Shown here piece after piece: positions 1 to 7,551 of a stretch of 11,749 nucleotides of DNA. The stretch lies in the NCBI GenBank assembly GCA_910588565.1, contig CAJUPF010000085.1, forward strand, positions 1 to 11,749, read 5' to 3'. The notes beneath the pieces are model-generated. The model had not been told where the DNA came from. It saw only the letters and a list, made by a program, of their open reading frames with translations, and did no database searches. Position numbers and translations under genes: made by a program. Each line of letters starts with the position of its first letter. Within the stretch, counting starts at the first letter, position 1. The DNA comes from an uncultured Lachnospiraceae bacterium. Lineage in GTDB: Bacteria; Bacillota; Clostridia; Lachnospirales; Lachnospiraceae.

Positions 1-1
1 G

Positions 2-1648
2 GGTATAAGACAGCTTGCGGAATCTGGAATGTTTGAATATGCGGCGGTACTTGAAACACTGATCGTAGAAGGGGACGGAGGTCTTCAGATAACGCTTGCG
101 CCAAAGAATACCGGCGAAGGCTCTGATATGCAGCTTAGCTGGATTGCGATTGCCAAAAACCAAAGTTATACCGTAATATTTGTCAGTGAAGGGACGGAAC
201 TCAAAAAGCAGGTAGTACCAGAAGGCGGGGCGGCAACCGCACCGGAAACACCAGTTCGGGACGGATATATATTTGATGGCTGGGATACGGAATTTAATCA
301 GATTACAGAGGATCTTACAGTAAGGGCAAAATGGATCAAGGGTCATATTGTACAGTTTATGGATGGCGAAATTGTCTTAAAGAAAGAAACTGTAGCAACA
401 GGCGAAGCAGCGACAGCTCCGGCGAATCCGACCAAAGACGGATATATCTTTAAGGGCTGGGATAAAGATTTTACCAATGTCACATCCGACCTCGAGATCA
501 AAGCAGTCTGGGAAGAACGGAAGGAAGATGTTATTTATTACACGGTAACCTTTAAAGACGGGGACACCGTTTTAAAAACAGGACAGGTAGAAAGCGGAAC
601 ATCAGCCGCAGCGCCGGAGATACCAGTGAAAGACGGATATATCTTTAAAGGCTGGGATAAAGATTTTACCAATGTCACGTCTGACCTTGAGATCCAAGCA
701 GTCTGGGAAGAACGGAAGGAAGATGCAGTTTATTACACCGTGACCTTCAAAAACGGAGATATGGTTTTGAAGACAGAACAGGTAGAAAGCGGAACATCAG
801 CGACAGCGCCGGAGAAACCAGTGAAAGCAGGCTATATATTCAAAGGCTGGGATACAGATTTTGTCAATGTCACGTCTGATCTTACAGTAACGGCGCTTTG
901 GGAAAAGCAGAAGGAAGAAACCATTTATTACACCGTAACATTTAAAGACGGAGATACGGTATTAAAGACAGAACGGGTAGAAAGCGGAACCGCTGCAACG
1001 GCTCCGGCTAACCCGGTAAAAGCGGGCTATGTATTCAAAGGCTGGGATAAAGCCTTTACCAGTGTCATTTCTGATCTTACGGTAAATGCCGTATGGACAA
1101 AAGACACATCCGGAGGCAGCGGAACCGGAAACGGCGACGGCGGAACAGAAGCCCCGAAGACGATTGCGGCGAAAAAGGTTACAATCAATACCAAAAAACT
1201 CTATCTTGTCAAAGGAAAGAGCGCAGCCTTAAAGGCGCTGATTACTCCTGCAGATTCGACGGATAAACTTACCTGGAGCAGCTCGAAATCTTCAGTCGTA
1301 TCTGTATCAAAGGGCAAAATCAAAGCGAAAAAGACAGGCACAGCCACAATCACCGTAAAAGCGGGCAGAAAAAAAGCCACCTGTAAAGTTTACGTAGTAA
1401 AGAAGGCAGTGAAAGCCAAATCCGTTAAGCTGAACAAAAAGAAAGCCAATCTGAATAAAGGCAGCTGGATTCTTCTGACATCGACATTGAAACCATCCAA
1501 ATCGACAGATACGGTTAAGTGGAAGAGTTCAGACAGTAAAATCGCTTCCGTAAGCAATGGCTTTGTAACTGCGAAAAAGAAAGGCAAAGTAACCATTACG
1601 GCTACTGCGAATGGAAAAAAAGCAAAATGTACCATAACAGTAAAATAA
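2..1648 (+). CDS. Secreted/surface repeat protein, C-terminal part: five Listeria-Bacteroides (InlB B-type) repeats plus two Ig-like (BIG2-type) domains; 5' end outside window
   Basis: The frame is open from the first complete codon at base 2. The first ATG (29) has no ribosome binding site, so this is the tail of a longer protein. Numbering from that Met, residues 47-102, 106-161, 171-226, 236-291 and 301-356 are five 56-residue repeats of the Listeria-Bacteroides type, each with a GY.F.GWD core and ending in W. Acidic/basic linkers such as EERKED separate repeats 2-5. A Gly/Ser-rich hinge (358-373) leads to two Lys-rich Ig-like modules (about 382-458 and 463-539), each with the KW.SS/TW.SS and G.ATITV/GKVTITA pattern of BIG2 domains. 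Such domains are known in extracellular adhesins and wall-associated proteins. No LPXTG motif, membrane anchor or SLH domain is visible at the C-terminus, so attachment would have to be non-covalent or lie upstream. An extracellular role is inferred from the domains; the ligand is unknown. Confidence 0.85.
   Translation, partial: GIRQLAESGMFEYAAVLETLIVEGDGGLQITLAPKNTGEGSDMQLSWIAIAKNQSYTVIFVSEGTELKKQVVPEGGAATAPETPVRDGYIFDGWDTEFNQITEDLTVRAKWIKGHIVQFMDGEIVLKKETVATGEAATAPANPTKDGYIFKGWDKDFTNVTSDLEIKAVWEERKEDVIYYTVTFKDGDTVLKTGQVESGTSAAAPEIPVKDGYIFKGWDKDFTNVTSDLEIQAVWEERKEDAVYYTVTFKNGDMVLKTEQVESGTSATAPEKPVKAGYIFKGWDTDFVNVTSDLTVTALWEKQKEETIYYTVTFKDGDTVLKTERVESGTAATAPANPVKAGYVFKGWDKAFTSVISDLTVNAVWTKDTSGGSGTGNGDGGTEAPKTIAAKKVTINTKKLYLVKGKSAALKALITPADSTDKLTWSSSKSSVVSVSKGKIKAKKTGTATITVKAGRKKATCKVYVVKKAVKAKSVKLNKKKANLNKGSWILLTSTLKPSKSTDTVKWKSSDSKIASVSNGFVTAKKKGKVTITATANGKKAKCTITVK
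167..1096 (+). repeat. Five-copy protein repeat array (168-bp units; period 195 bp for units 2/3 onward)
   Basis: Units lie at 167-334, 344-511, 539-706, 734-901 and 929-1096. Units 3, 4 and 5 are spaced exactly 195 bp (65 codons) apart, including the linker. Bases 437-530 and 632-725 differ at only 5 of 94 positions, and the segment after CAGGTAGAAAGCGG is nearly shared by units 3 and 4. This points to recent duplication or gene conversion between units. The array is coding, not CRISPR. Confidence 0.9.
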
Positions 1649-1664
1649 GCCGGTAAATGAAAAA

Positions 1665-1710
1665 GGCTGCCGCACCTGCAAGTAGTTTCAGGCGCGGCAG
1701 CCTATTTTCA
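1665..1710 (+). terminator. Rho-independent terminator after the surface-protein gene
   Basis: A 14-nt left arm (1665-1678, begins GGCTGCCGC) pairs with 1689-1702 (ends GCGGCAGCC), with one A-C mismatch and a 10-nt loop. TATTTTCA follows. It sits 16 bases after the stop codon. An A-run just before the left arm might also let it act on the other strand, but no minus-strand gene is near. Confidence 0.88.
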
Positions 1711-1714
1711 TGCA

Positions 1715-1743
1715 TTGCCAGAATAATCTTTATGGTTTACAAT
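1715..1743 (+). promoter_or_regulatory. Sigma-A-type promoter for malQ-pyk
   Basis: TTGCCA (1715-1720) and TACAAT (1738-1743) are separated by 17 bases. They lie directly after the preceding terminator and about 40 bases before the malQ start. No clear catabolite-repression (cre) or activator site was identified by eye. Confidence 0.7.
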
Positions 1744-1783
1744 AGAAGAACGAAATAAGAAAAAGACAAGGAGATTTTGAACA

Positions 1784-3277
1784 ATGAGGACAAGCGGAAT
1801 TTTAATGCATATTTCTTCTCTGCCATCCAAATACGGAATTGGGACATTGGGCTGGGAGGCAAAACGGTTTGTGAATTTTCTGGCGGAAGCGGGGCAGACG
1901 TACTGGCAGATACTGCCAATCTGCCCTACCAGTTATGGCGATTCTCCTTACCAGTCCTTTTCCAGCTTTGCGGGCAATCCCTATTTTATTGATTTGGAAC
2001 TGCTCTGCGCAGACGGACTGCTGACCAGACAGGAATGTGAATCCTACAATTGGGGAGAAAATGAAACCGAAGTGGATTTTGGGATTCTTTATCAAAACAG
2101 GTATGCCCTGTTAAAGCAGGCATACAGGCGTTTTACAGAACATCGGCCCAAAGCGTTCGCCGCGTTTTGTGAAAAAGAAAAAGACTGGCTGGAAGACTAT
2201 GCGGTATTTATGGCATTAAAAGACGCCAACGGCGGCGATGCATGGTTTACATGGAAGCGGGAGCTGAAGTTTAGGGAAGCGGCGGCTATGGAAGCTGCGC
2301 AGGAAGCGTATAAAGATGAAATTGAATTTTACAAAATGCTGCAGTATCTGTTTTTTAAACAATGGCGCAATCTAAAAGCATATGCGAACAAAAAGGGAAT
2401 ATCCATTATTGGCGATGTGCCGATTTATGTAGCGGGTGACAGTGCGGATGTATGGGCAAATCCCGGACAGTTCTATCTCGATGAAGAACGAAATCCGATT
2501 GAAGTGGCGGGCTGTCCGCCGGATGCATTTTCAGAAGACGGCCAGTTATGGGGCAATCCGCTGTTTCGCTGGGATGTGATGAAAGCAGACGGATACTGCT
2601 GGTGGACAAAACGCATCCAGGCAATGGCAAAGCTGTATGATGTTGTCCGGATTGATCATTTCAGGGGATTTGATTCCTATTATGCCATTCCTGCCGGAGA
2701 TTCAACGGCCAAAAACGGCACATGGAAAGAGGGACCGGGGATGGATTTGTTTGAGGCAATTGAGAAAAAACTGGGCAAAGTCAATATTATTATCGAAGAT
2801 CTGGGCTTTTTAACGCCTTCTGTTTTAAAATTGGTGAAGGATTCCGGATTCCCGGGGATGAAGGTGCTTCAGTTTGCGTTTGATACCAGGGAAGAAAGTG
2901 ATTATCTTCCGCACAATTATGCAAGCCACAGTGTGGTTTACACCGGAACTCACGATAATGATACGATTATGGGCTGGATGAATACAGCGCCGAAAGACAG
3001 TGTAAAATATGCTAAGAAGTATTTTAACCTGAACCGCTTAGAAGGCTATCACTGGGGAATGATGCGGGGCGCATGGGCAAGCGTCAGTGATCTGGCCATT
3101 GTACCTATGCAGGATATTTTAGGGCTGGACAGCAGGGCGCGTATGAATACACCCTCTACACTGGGCTGTAACTGGAAATGGAGAATTAAGCCAAAACAGA
3201 TTACAAGACAGCTTGCGCAGAAAGTCAGGAAGTATGTAAAAATGTATGGAAGAGACAGAGAGGAAACGGCCGAATAA
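1784..3277 (+). CDS. malQ: 4-alpha-glucanotransferase (amylomaltase, GH77)
   Basis: This cytoplasmic enzyme transfers alpha-1,4-glucan segments between malto-oligosaccharides, releasing glucose and making longer chains for phosphorylase. The 497 residues match the usual length of the short bacterial form. The N-terminus MRTSGILMHISSLPS and the YGDSPYQS.S.FAGNPYFIDL block (51-71) are characteristic of GH77. Catalytic residues are visible: nucleophile Asp291 in RIDHFRGF, acid/base Glu338 in IIIEDLG, and Asp391 in GTHDNDT, close to the Thermus enzyme's Asp293, Glu340 and Asp395. The start is set by AAGGAG at 1768-1773, 10 bases before ATG. pyk follows after 23 bases with its own ribosome binding site and no terminator between, so the two are probably co-transcribed. 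No glycogen phosphorylase or maltose transporter is in the window. Confidence 0.96.
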   Translation: MRTSGILMHISSLPSKYGIGTLGWEAKRFVNFLAEAGQTYWQILPICPTSYGDSPYQSFSSFAGNPYFIDLELLCADGLLTRQECESYNWGENETEVDFGILYQNRYALLKQAYRRFTEHRPKAFAAFCEKEKDWLEDYAVFMALKDANGGDAWFTWKRELKFREAAAMEAAQEAYKDEIEFYKMLQYLFFKQWRNLKAYANKKGISIIGDVPIYVAGDSADVWANPGQFYLDEERNPIEVAGCPPDAFSEDGQLWGNPLFRWDVMKADGYCWWTKRIQAMAKLYDVVRIDHFRGFDSYYAIPAGDSTAKNGTWKEGPGMDLFEAIEKKLGKVNIIIEDLGFLTPSVLKLVKDSGFPGMKVLQFAFDTREESDYLPHNYASHSVVYTGTHDNDTIMGWMNTAPKDSVKYAKKYFNLNRLEGYHWGMMRGAWASVSDLAIVPMQDILGLDSRARMNTPSTLGCNWKWRIKPKQITRQLAQKVRKYVKMYGRDREETAE

Positions 3278-3300
3278 GAAGAAAGAAGGAGAAGGAATCT

Positions 3301-4716
3301 ATGAGGAAAACAAAAATCGTATGTACCTTAGGGCCTGCGACGGATCAGGATACTGTCTTAGAACAGTTAATCCGAACCGGCATGAATGTGGCAAGATGCA
3401 ATTTTTCCCATGGCAGCTATGAGGAGCATAAAGAACGGATCGACAAAGTGAAGGAATTGCGGGAGGCCTGTCATACGCAGACAGCTATTATGTTAGACAC
3501 CAAAGGCCCGGAAATCCGTCTGGGCATATTTCAAGAGCATTCTGTTATCCTTGAGCCAGGGCAGACGTTTGTGCTGTATGCAGAAGAACGGGAAGGGGAT
3601 CGGGACGGCATATCCATTTCTTATCCGAATCTGTACCAGGATGTGGAAGCCGGGACGACGATCCTGATTGATGACGGCCTGGTGGAAATGACAGCCGTGG
3701 AAATCAAAGAAAACCAGATTGTCTGTCAGGTGAAGAACGGCGGAAAAATATCAGACCGCAAGGGCGTCAATGTACCGGATGCAAAACTGTCTATGCCGTT
3801 TTTAAGTGAAAAAGATAAAGAAGATATTCTGTTTGGCATTAAAAATGATGTGGATTTTATCGCCGCGTCCTTTGTCCGCCGCGCGGATGATATCAAAAAA
3901 ATGCGCAAATATTTAAACGATCACGGCGGATATGATATTCATATTATTGCAAAAATTGAGAACCGGGAAGGCGTGGAAAATATTGATGAAATTCTTGCGG
4001 CAGCAGAAGGGGTTATGGTTGCAAGAGGCGATATGGGCGTGGAGATCCCGTATGAAGAGGTTCCGGTCATTCAGAAAATGATGATTAAAAAATGCGTGGA
4101 AGCCGGCAAACAGGTGATTACCGCTACGCAGATGTTAGATTCTATGATGAAACATCCAAGGCCTACCAGGGCGGAGACAACCGATGTTGCAAATGCAATC
4201 TATGACGGAACCAGCGCCATTATGCTTTCCGGAGAAACGGCCGCAGGCCAGTATCCGGTAGAAGCCTTAGAAACAATGGTGCGGATTGCGGAGCGTACGG
4301 AACAGGATATCGATTACCGGAAACGCTTTTTTGCAAAAGAGCGAAAGGCCAATCCTGATATTACGGATGCCATCTGCCATGCGACGTGTACAACAGCCCT
4401 CGATTTGAATGTCCGTGCCATTGTAACCGTTACAAAGAGCGGATATTCCGCCAGAAATATAGCCAGATACTGTCCTGCCTGCGATATTATCTGCGGCGCA
4501 ATCAATCAGAAAGTAGCGCGTCAGATGAATCTGGTCTGGGGCGTGGCTCCGGTGATGTTAGAAGAAAAACGGGATCTGTTTGAACTGTTTGACCATGCGC
4601 TTGAGACAGCAGAAGAAGCGGGATATCTTAAGGAAGGAGATATTACGGTGATTACTTCCGGCGTTCCAATCGGCGTATCAGGAACGACAAATATGATCAA
4701 AGTGCAGATTGTATAG
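3301..4716 (+). CDS. pyk: Pyruvate kinase
   Basis: Converts phosphoenolpyruvate and ADP to pyruvate and ATP, the last step of glycolysis, in the cytoplasm. The 471 residues have the length of the compact form; the extra C-terminal PEP-utilising domain found in many Bacillus enzymes (about 585 aa) is absent. Visible signatures are RKTKIVCTLGPA at the start, ARCNFSH (31-37, Arg32, Asn34, Ser36), LDTKGPEIR (65-73), the active-site signature AKIENREG with Lys218 and metal ligand Glu220, ARGD with Asp244, and the ATQMLDSM...RPTRAE block (275-292). The regulatory C-terminal domain contains TVTKSGYSARNIA (376-388) and ends ITSGVPIGVSGTTN. GAAGGAG lies just upstream of the ATG. It is the second gene after malQ, an arrangement suggesting coordinated sugar use; that link is inference. 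Confidence 0.97.
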   Translation: MRKTKIVCTLGPATDQDTVLEQLIRTGMNVARCNFSHGSYEEHKERIDKVKELREACHTQTAIMLDTKGPEIRLGIFQEHSVILEPGQTFVLYAEEREGDRDGISISYPNLYQDVEAGTTILIDDGLVEMTAVEIKENQIVCQVKNGGKISDRKGVNVPDAKLSMPFLSEKDKEDILFGIKNDVDFIAASFVRRADDIKKMRKYLNDHGGYDIHIIAKIENREGVENIDEILAAAEGVMVARGDMGVEIPYEEVPVIQKMMIKKCVEAGKQVITATQMLDSMMKHPRPTRAETTDVANAIYDGTSAIMLSGETAAGQYPVEALETMVRIAERTEQDIDYRKRFFAKERKANPDITDAICHATCTTALDLNVRAIVTVTKSGYSARNIARYCPACDIICGAINQKVARQMNLVWGVAPVMLEEKRDLFELFDHALETAEEAGYLKEGDITVITSGVPIGVSGTTNMIKVQIV

Positions 4717-4725
4717 GATTTGCAG

Positions 4726-4753
4726 TCATATTCTAACCCCCTTTTCATACAAT
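4726..4753 (+). promoter_or_regulatory. Sigma-E-type (mother-cell sporulation) promoter for spoIVA
   Basis: TCATATT (4726-4732) and CATACAAT (4746-4753) are separated by 13 bases. They closely match the sigma-E consensus known from Bacillus (-35 ending ATATT, -10 CATACA-T). spoIVA is a classical sigma-E gene, so promoter and gene agree. Transcription would start near 4760. Confidence 0.8.
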
Positions 4754-4807
4754 GTATAAATTACTTTAAAATTTGATTCATACATGGCAGGAAAGGGGTT
4801 ATTTTTT
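4734..4807 (+). terminator. Nested inverted repeat with T-run between pyk and spoIVA (candidate pyk terminator that also masks the spoIVA ribosome binding site)
   Basis: TAACCCC plus TTTTC (4734-4746, one bulged C) can pair with GGAAAGGGGTTA (4790-4801). Inside it, ATGTAT (4752-4757) pairs with ATACAT (4780-4785), and AAATT (4758-4762) with AATTT (4770-4774). Six Ts (4802-4807) follow immediately before the spoIVA ATG. The right arm contains the AAAGGGG ribosome binding site. The left arm lies inside the sigma-E promoter spacer, so a transcript starting near 4760 lacks it. The structure was found by eye; its stability has not been computed. Confidence 0.55.
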
Positions 4808-6298
4808 ATGGAAGTATCATCAGGAAATAAAGAATTTAATCTGTATAAGGATATACAGCAGAGAACAGGCGGCGAAATCTATATCGGAATTGTAGGCCCG
4901 GTCCGCACTGGCAAGTCAACATTTATCAAACGGTTTATGGATCTTATGGTGCTTCCGAATATGGAAGATGAAAACAGCAGGGCAAGAACGGTAGATGAAC
5001 TGCCCCAGTCCGCACAGGGCAAGACCATTATGACCACAGAGCCCAAATTTATTCCAAAGGATGCGGCCTCCATTCATTTAGACGGGGATACGGAAGTAAA
5101 AGTGCGTCTGATTGACTGCGTGGGATATATGGTGGACGGCGCTGCAGGCCATATGGAAGGCAATAATAAACGTATGGTAAAAACCCCCTGGTTTGATTAT
5201 GAGATACCCTTTGTAGACGCGGCCTCCATCGGTACCCAGAAGGTGATCCAGGATCATTCTACGATTGGGATTGTCGTAACCACGGATGGTTCCTTTGGCG
5301 AACTGAAACGGGAAAACTATATATCCGCAGAGGAAAAAACCATCAGCGAGCTGAAGGCTTTGGGCAAACCATTTGTAGTAGCGCTGAATACCGAGCGCCC
5401 GTACAGCGATGAAACGATAAAGTTAGCAGAGCAGATGATGGAAAAATACCAGACGCCAGTGATTCCGGTGAGCTGTGAACAGCTTAGAAAGGATGATATT
5501 AATAAAATTTTAGAAAGCATCCTCTATGAATTTCCGATTGTAAAAATGGAATTTTATATTCCCAAATGGGCTGAAATGCTTCCGGTATCTAATCGCATGA
5601 AAGAAAATGTGATTGAAAACGCCAGGGAAATTTTAAATACAGTGACAAAAGCAAAAGATATGAAGCTGATCAAAAAGCAGGAAAATTCGGAATACATTTC
5701 CGATATCCATCTGGATAAAATAGATCTGGCGCAGGGACTGTTAAAAATCAAAATTGACATGGAGGATAAATATTACTATGAAAATATCAGCGAACTGACT
5801 GGCGTCCCGATTCAGGGCGAATACCAGCTGATTTCTCTGATCAAAGAACTTTCTTCCCAGAAAAATGCGTTTGCAAAAGTAGCGGATGCGGTAAACGCCG
5901 TACAGATGAAAGGATATGGCGTAATTCATCCGCAGTTAAACGACATTACCTTAGAAGAACCAGAACTGATTCGCCACGGCAATAAATACGGCGTGAAATT
6001 AAAAGCGACATCCCCTTCCGTTCATCTGATCCGCGCCAATATCGAAACGGAGATCGCGCCGATTGTGGGAAGTGAAGAACAGGCAAAAGATCTGATTGAA
6101 TATATCAAAGCCGGACAGAATACGGAAAGCGGCGTATGGGATACCAATATTTTTGGCAAATCTGTCGGCGAGCTGATGGAGGACGGCATACGGAGCAAAA
6201 TTTCCATGATGGACGACGAATGCCAGATGAAACTGCAGGATACCATGCAGAAAATTGTCAATGACAGCAACGGCGGCCTGGTATGCATCATTATTTAA
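4808..6298 (+). CDS. spoIVA: Stage IV sporulation protein A (spore coat morphogenetic ATPase)
   Basis: SpoIVA is made in the mother cell, binds the forespore surface with SpoVM, and polymerises with ATP hydrolysis into the basement layer on which the spore coat is built. The 496 residues match the family (492 in B. subtilis). Residues 20-38 hold TGGEIY..GIVGPVRTGKST with the Walker A Lys36. They are followed by the conserved RTVDELPQSAQGKTIMTTEPKF region (60-81), LIDCVGY (101-107), and HSTIGIVVTTDG (150-161). The C-terminus ends NDSNGGLVCIII, close to the INEGSGGLIAIIL tail of B. subtilis. Start 4808 fits the family N-terminus and follows AAAGGGG by 9 bases. An in-frame ATG at 4784 would add eight residues but has no ribosome binding site. 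No separate terminator is evident before the dapA promoter, 15 bases past the stop. Confidence 0.97.
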   Translation: MEVSSGNKEFNLYKDIQQRTGGEIYIGIVGPVRTGKSTFIKRFMDLMVLPNMEDENSRARTVDELPQSAQGKTIMTTEPKFIPKDAASIHLDGDTEVKVRLIDCVGYMVDGAAGHMEGNNKRMVKTPWFDYEIPFVDAASIGTQKVIQDHSTIGIVVTTDGSFGELKRENYISAEEKTISELKALGKPFVVALNTERPYSDETIKLAEQMMEKYQTPVIPVSCEQLRKDDINKILESILYEFPIVKMEFYIPKWAEMLPVSNRMKENVIENAREILNTVTKAKDMKLIKKQENSEYISDIHLDKIDLAQGLLKIKIDMEDKYYYENISELTGVPIQGEYQLISLIKELSSQKNAFAKVADAVNAVQMKGYGVIHPQLNDITLEEPELIRHGNKYGVKLKATSPSVHLIRANIETEIAPIVGSEEQAKDLIEYIKAGQNTESGVWDTNIFGKSVGELMEDGIRSKISMMDDECQMKLQDTMQKIVNDSNGGLVCIII

Positions 6299-6312
6299 TT
6301 ATTTGGCGGCTA

Positions 6313-6341
6313 TTGACAAAGAAATGGCGGAGTGTTATATT
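6313..6341 (+). promoter_or_regulatory. Sigma-A promoter of the lysine riboswitch-dapAB unit
   Basis: A consensus TTGACA (6313-6318) and TATATT (6336-6341) are separated by 17 bases. The start of transcription is expected near 6348, about 16 bases before the riboswitch P1 helix. Confidence 0.88.
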
Positions 6342-6363
6342 GCATATAGCAGAAAATTGAATA

Positions 6364-6541
6364 CTACCGGATAGAGGTTGCGTAATTCATGAGTAACTTA
6401 TCAGATGCAGCAGGTGCAGAAGATGATAAGCAAAAGGGGAAAGCGCCGAAAGAGCATATTTCCTGCGGATATTCTCTTGGGCATATATTGAACAAATATA
6501 TGACTGTCATTTTTCAGCAGAAAAATGGTGCGCTATCGTAG
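6364..6541 (+). promoter_or_regulatory. Lysine riboswitch (L-box) aptamer
   Basis: Conserved core pieces appear in order: GATAGAGGTTGCG (6370-6382), GAGTAACTT (6391-6399), GGGGAAAGCGCCGAAAG (6436-6452), GACTGTC (6502-6508) and GGTGCGCTATC (6527-6537). P1 closes by CTAC + GATAG (6364-6367, 6370-6374) with CTATC + GTAG (6533-6541), leaving a two-base bulge. P4 is CATATATT/AATATATG (6482-6489/6495-6502). P5 is CATTTTT/AAAAATG (6508-6514/6521-6527) with loop CAGCAG. These are the hallmarks of the lysine-sensing element, and its place directly before dapA agrees. Lysine binding would stabilise P1 and lead to termination downstream. Confidence 0.94.
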
Positions 6542-6553
6542 AAATGACCTATA

Positions 6554-6582
6554 ACCGGCTCCTGATATGGGCCGGTTTTTTT
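6554..6582 (+). terminator. Riboswitch-controlled intrinsic terminator
   Basis: ACCGGC (6554-6559) pairs with GCCGGT (6571-6576), extended by CC/GG around a single bulged T. Seven Ts (6576-6582) follow. It lies 12 bases after the aptamer and 40 bases before dapA. Its left arm can alternatively pair with the 5' strand of P1. Confidence 0.9.
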
Positions 6583-6621
6583 CAGCAGTCCGGCGTGAAT
6601 GTAAAACAAGGAGGAAAGAAC

Positions 6622-7512
6622 ATGGCACTTTTTAAAGGCGCAGGCGTTGCAATTGTAACGCCGATGAAAGAGAATTTTGAAGTTAATTATGACAAGTTAG
6701 AGGAACTGATTGATTTTCAGGTAAAAGAGGGTACCGACAGCATTATTATTGCCGGAACCACAGGAGAAGGTTCCACGCTGACGATGGAAGAGCATATAGA
6801 CGTGATCAAAGCGGCCGTCCGTTTTACCAATCACAGAGTCCCTGTAGTCGCGGGAACCGGTTCTAACTGCACGGCAACAGCGATCGAACTTTCCAAAGAC
6901 GCGGAAGCTGCCGGCGCAGACGGGCTTTTGGTGGTAACTCCATACTACAATAAAGCGACCCAGTCCGGCCTGATCTCACACTATACCCAGATAGCAGAAG
7001 AAGTAAAGATTCCGATTATTATGTACAATGTGCCAGGACGTACAGGATGTAATATTCTTCCGGAAACAGCGGCATACTTATATCATAACGTAGAAAATAT
7101 CACAGGTTTAAAAGAAGCCACCGGCAATGTAGCACAGGCGGCCAGGACGATGAACCTTACCGACGGCAAACTGGATATGTATTCCGGCGAAGACGGAATC
7201 GTAGTTCCATTGATGGCAATCGGCGCAATCGGTGTTATTTCCGTATGGTCAAACATTGCGCCAAAACAGGTGCATGATATGTGCATGAAATTTTTGGAAG
7301 GAGATATCGCCGGCGCTGCCAGGCTGCAGTTAGAAGCAGAACCGTTAATTGACGCGCTTTTCAGTGAAGTGAATCCGATTCCTGTGAAAAAAGCGCTGAA
7401 CTTAATGGGCATGGAAGCCGGCCCGCTCCGCGCACCCCTCTGCGAAATGGAAGAATCCAATGCCCGCAAGCTGGCAGAGGCGATGAAAGCCTATGGATTA
7501 AAACTCGCGTAG
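6622..7512 (+). CDS. dapA: 4-hydroxy-tetrahydrodipicolinate synthase (DHDPS)
   Basis: Condenses pyruvate with aspartate semialdehyde, the first committed step towards diaminopimelate (peptidoglycan, dipicolinate) and lysine. The 296 residues fit the TIM-barrel family. Visible are AGTTGEGST (44-52, with Thr46/Thr47), TPYYNKATQ with Tyr109, YNVPGRTG (135-142, Tyr135 and Arg140), the Schiff-base Lys164 in GLKEATGN, and GVISV (204-208). The start at 6622 has AAGGAGG 7 bases upstream. A longer in-frame reading from 6544 would run through the riboswitch terminator and is rejected. Positions corresponding to E. coli lysine-contact residues His53 and Glu84 are Met55 and Thr86, which argues against lysine feedback on the enzyme. 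dapB follows after 39 bases in the same transcription unit. Confidence 0.97.
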   Translation: MALFKGAGVAIVTPMKENFEVNYDKLEELIDFQVKEGTDSIIIAGTTGEGSTLTMEEHIDVIKAAVRFTNHRVPVVAGTGSNCTATAIELSKDAEAAGADGLLVVTPYYNKATQSGLISHYTQIAEEVKIPIIMYNVPGRTGCNILPETAAYLYHNVENITGLKEATGNVAQAARTMNLTDGKLDMYSGEDGIVVPLMAIGAIGVISVWSNIAPKQVHDMCMKFLEGDIAGAARLQLEAEPLIDALFSEVNPIPVKKALNLMGMEAGPLRAPLCEMEESNARKLAEAMKAYGLKLA

Positions 7513-7551
7513 GATAGTTACGGTACAAAAGAGTTTACAATGGAGGAAATC

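Noticed and set aside
167..1096. CRISPR-like array
   Set aside because: The periodic units are in-frame protein repeats without short identical repeats separated by unique spacers.
4784..4807. Longer spoIVA start at ATG 4784
   Set aside because: No ribosome binding site precedes it, and the family N-terminus begins at 4808.
6544..6621. Longer dapA start at ATG 6544
   Set aside because: It would translate through the riboswitch terminator. AAGGAGG is correctly spaced before ATG 6622.
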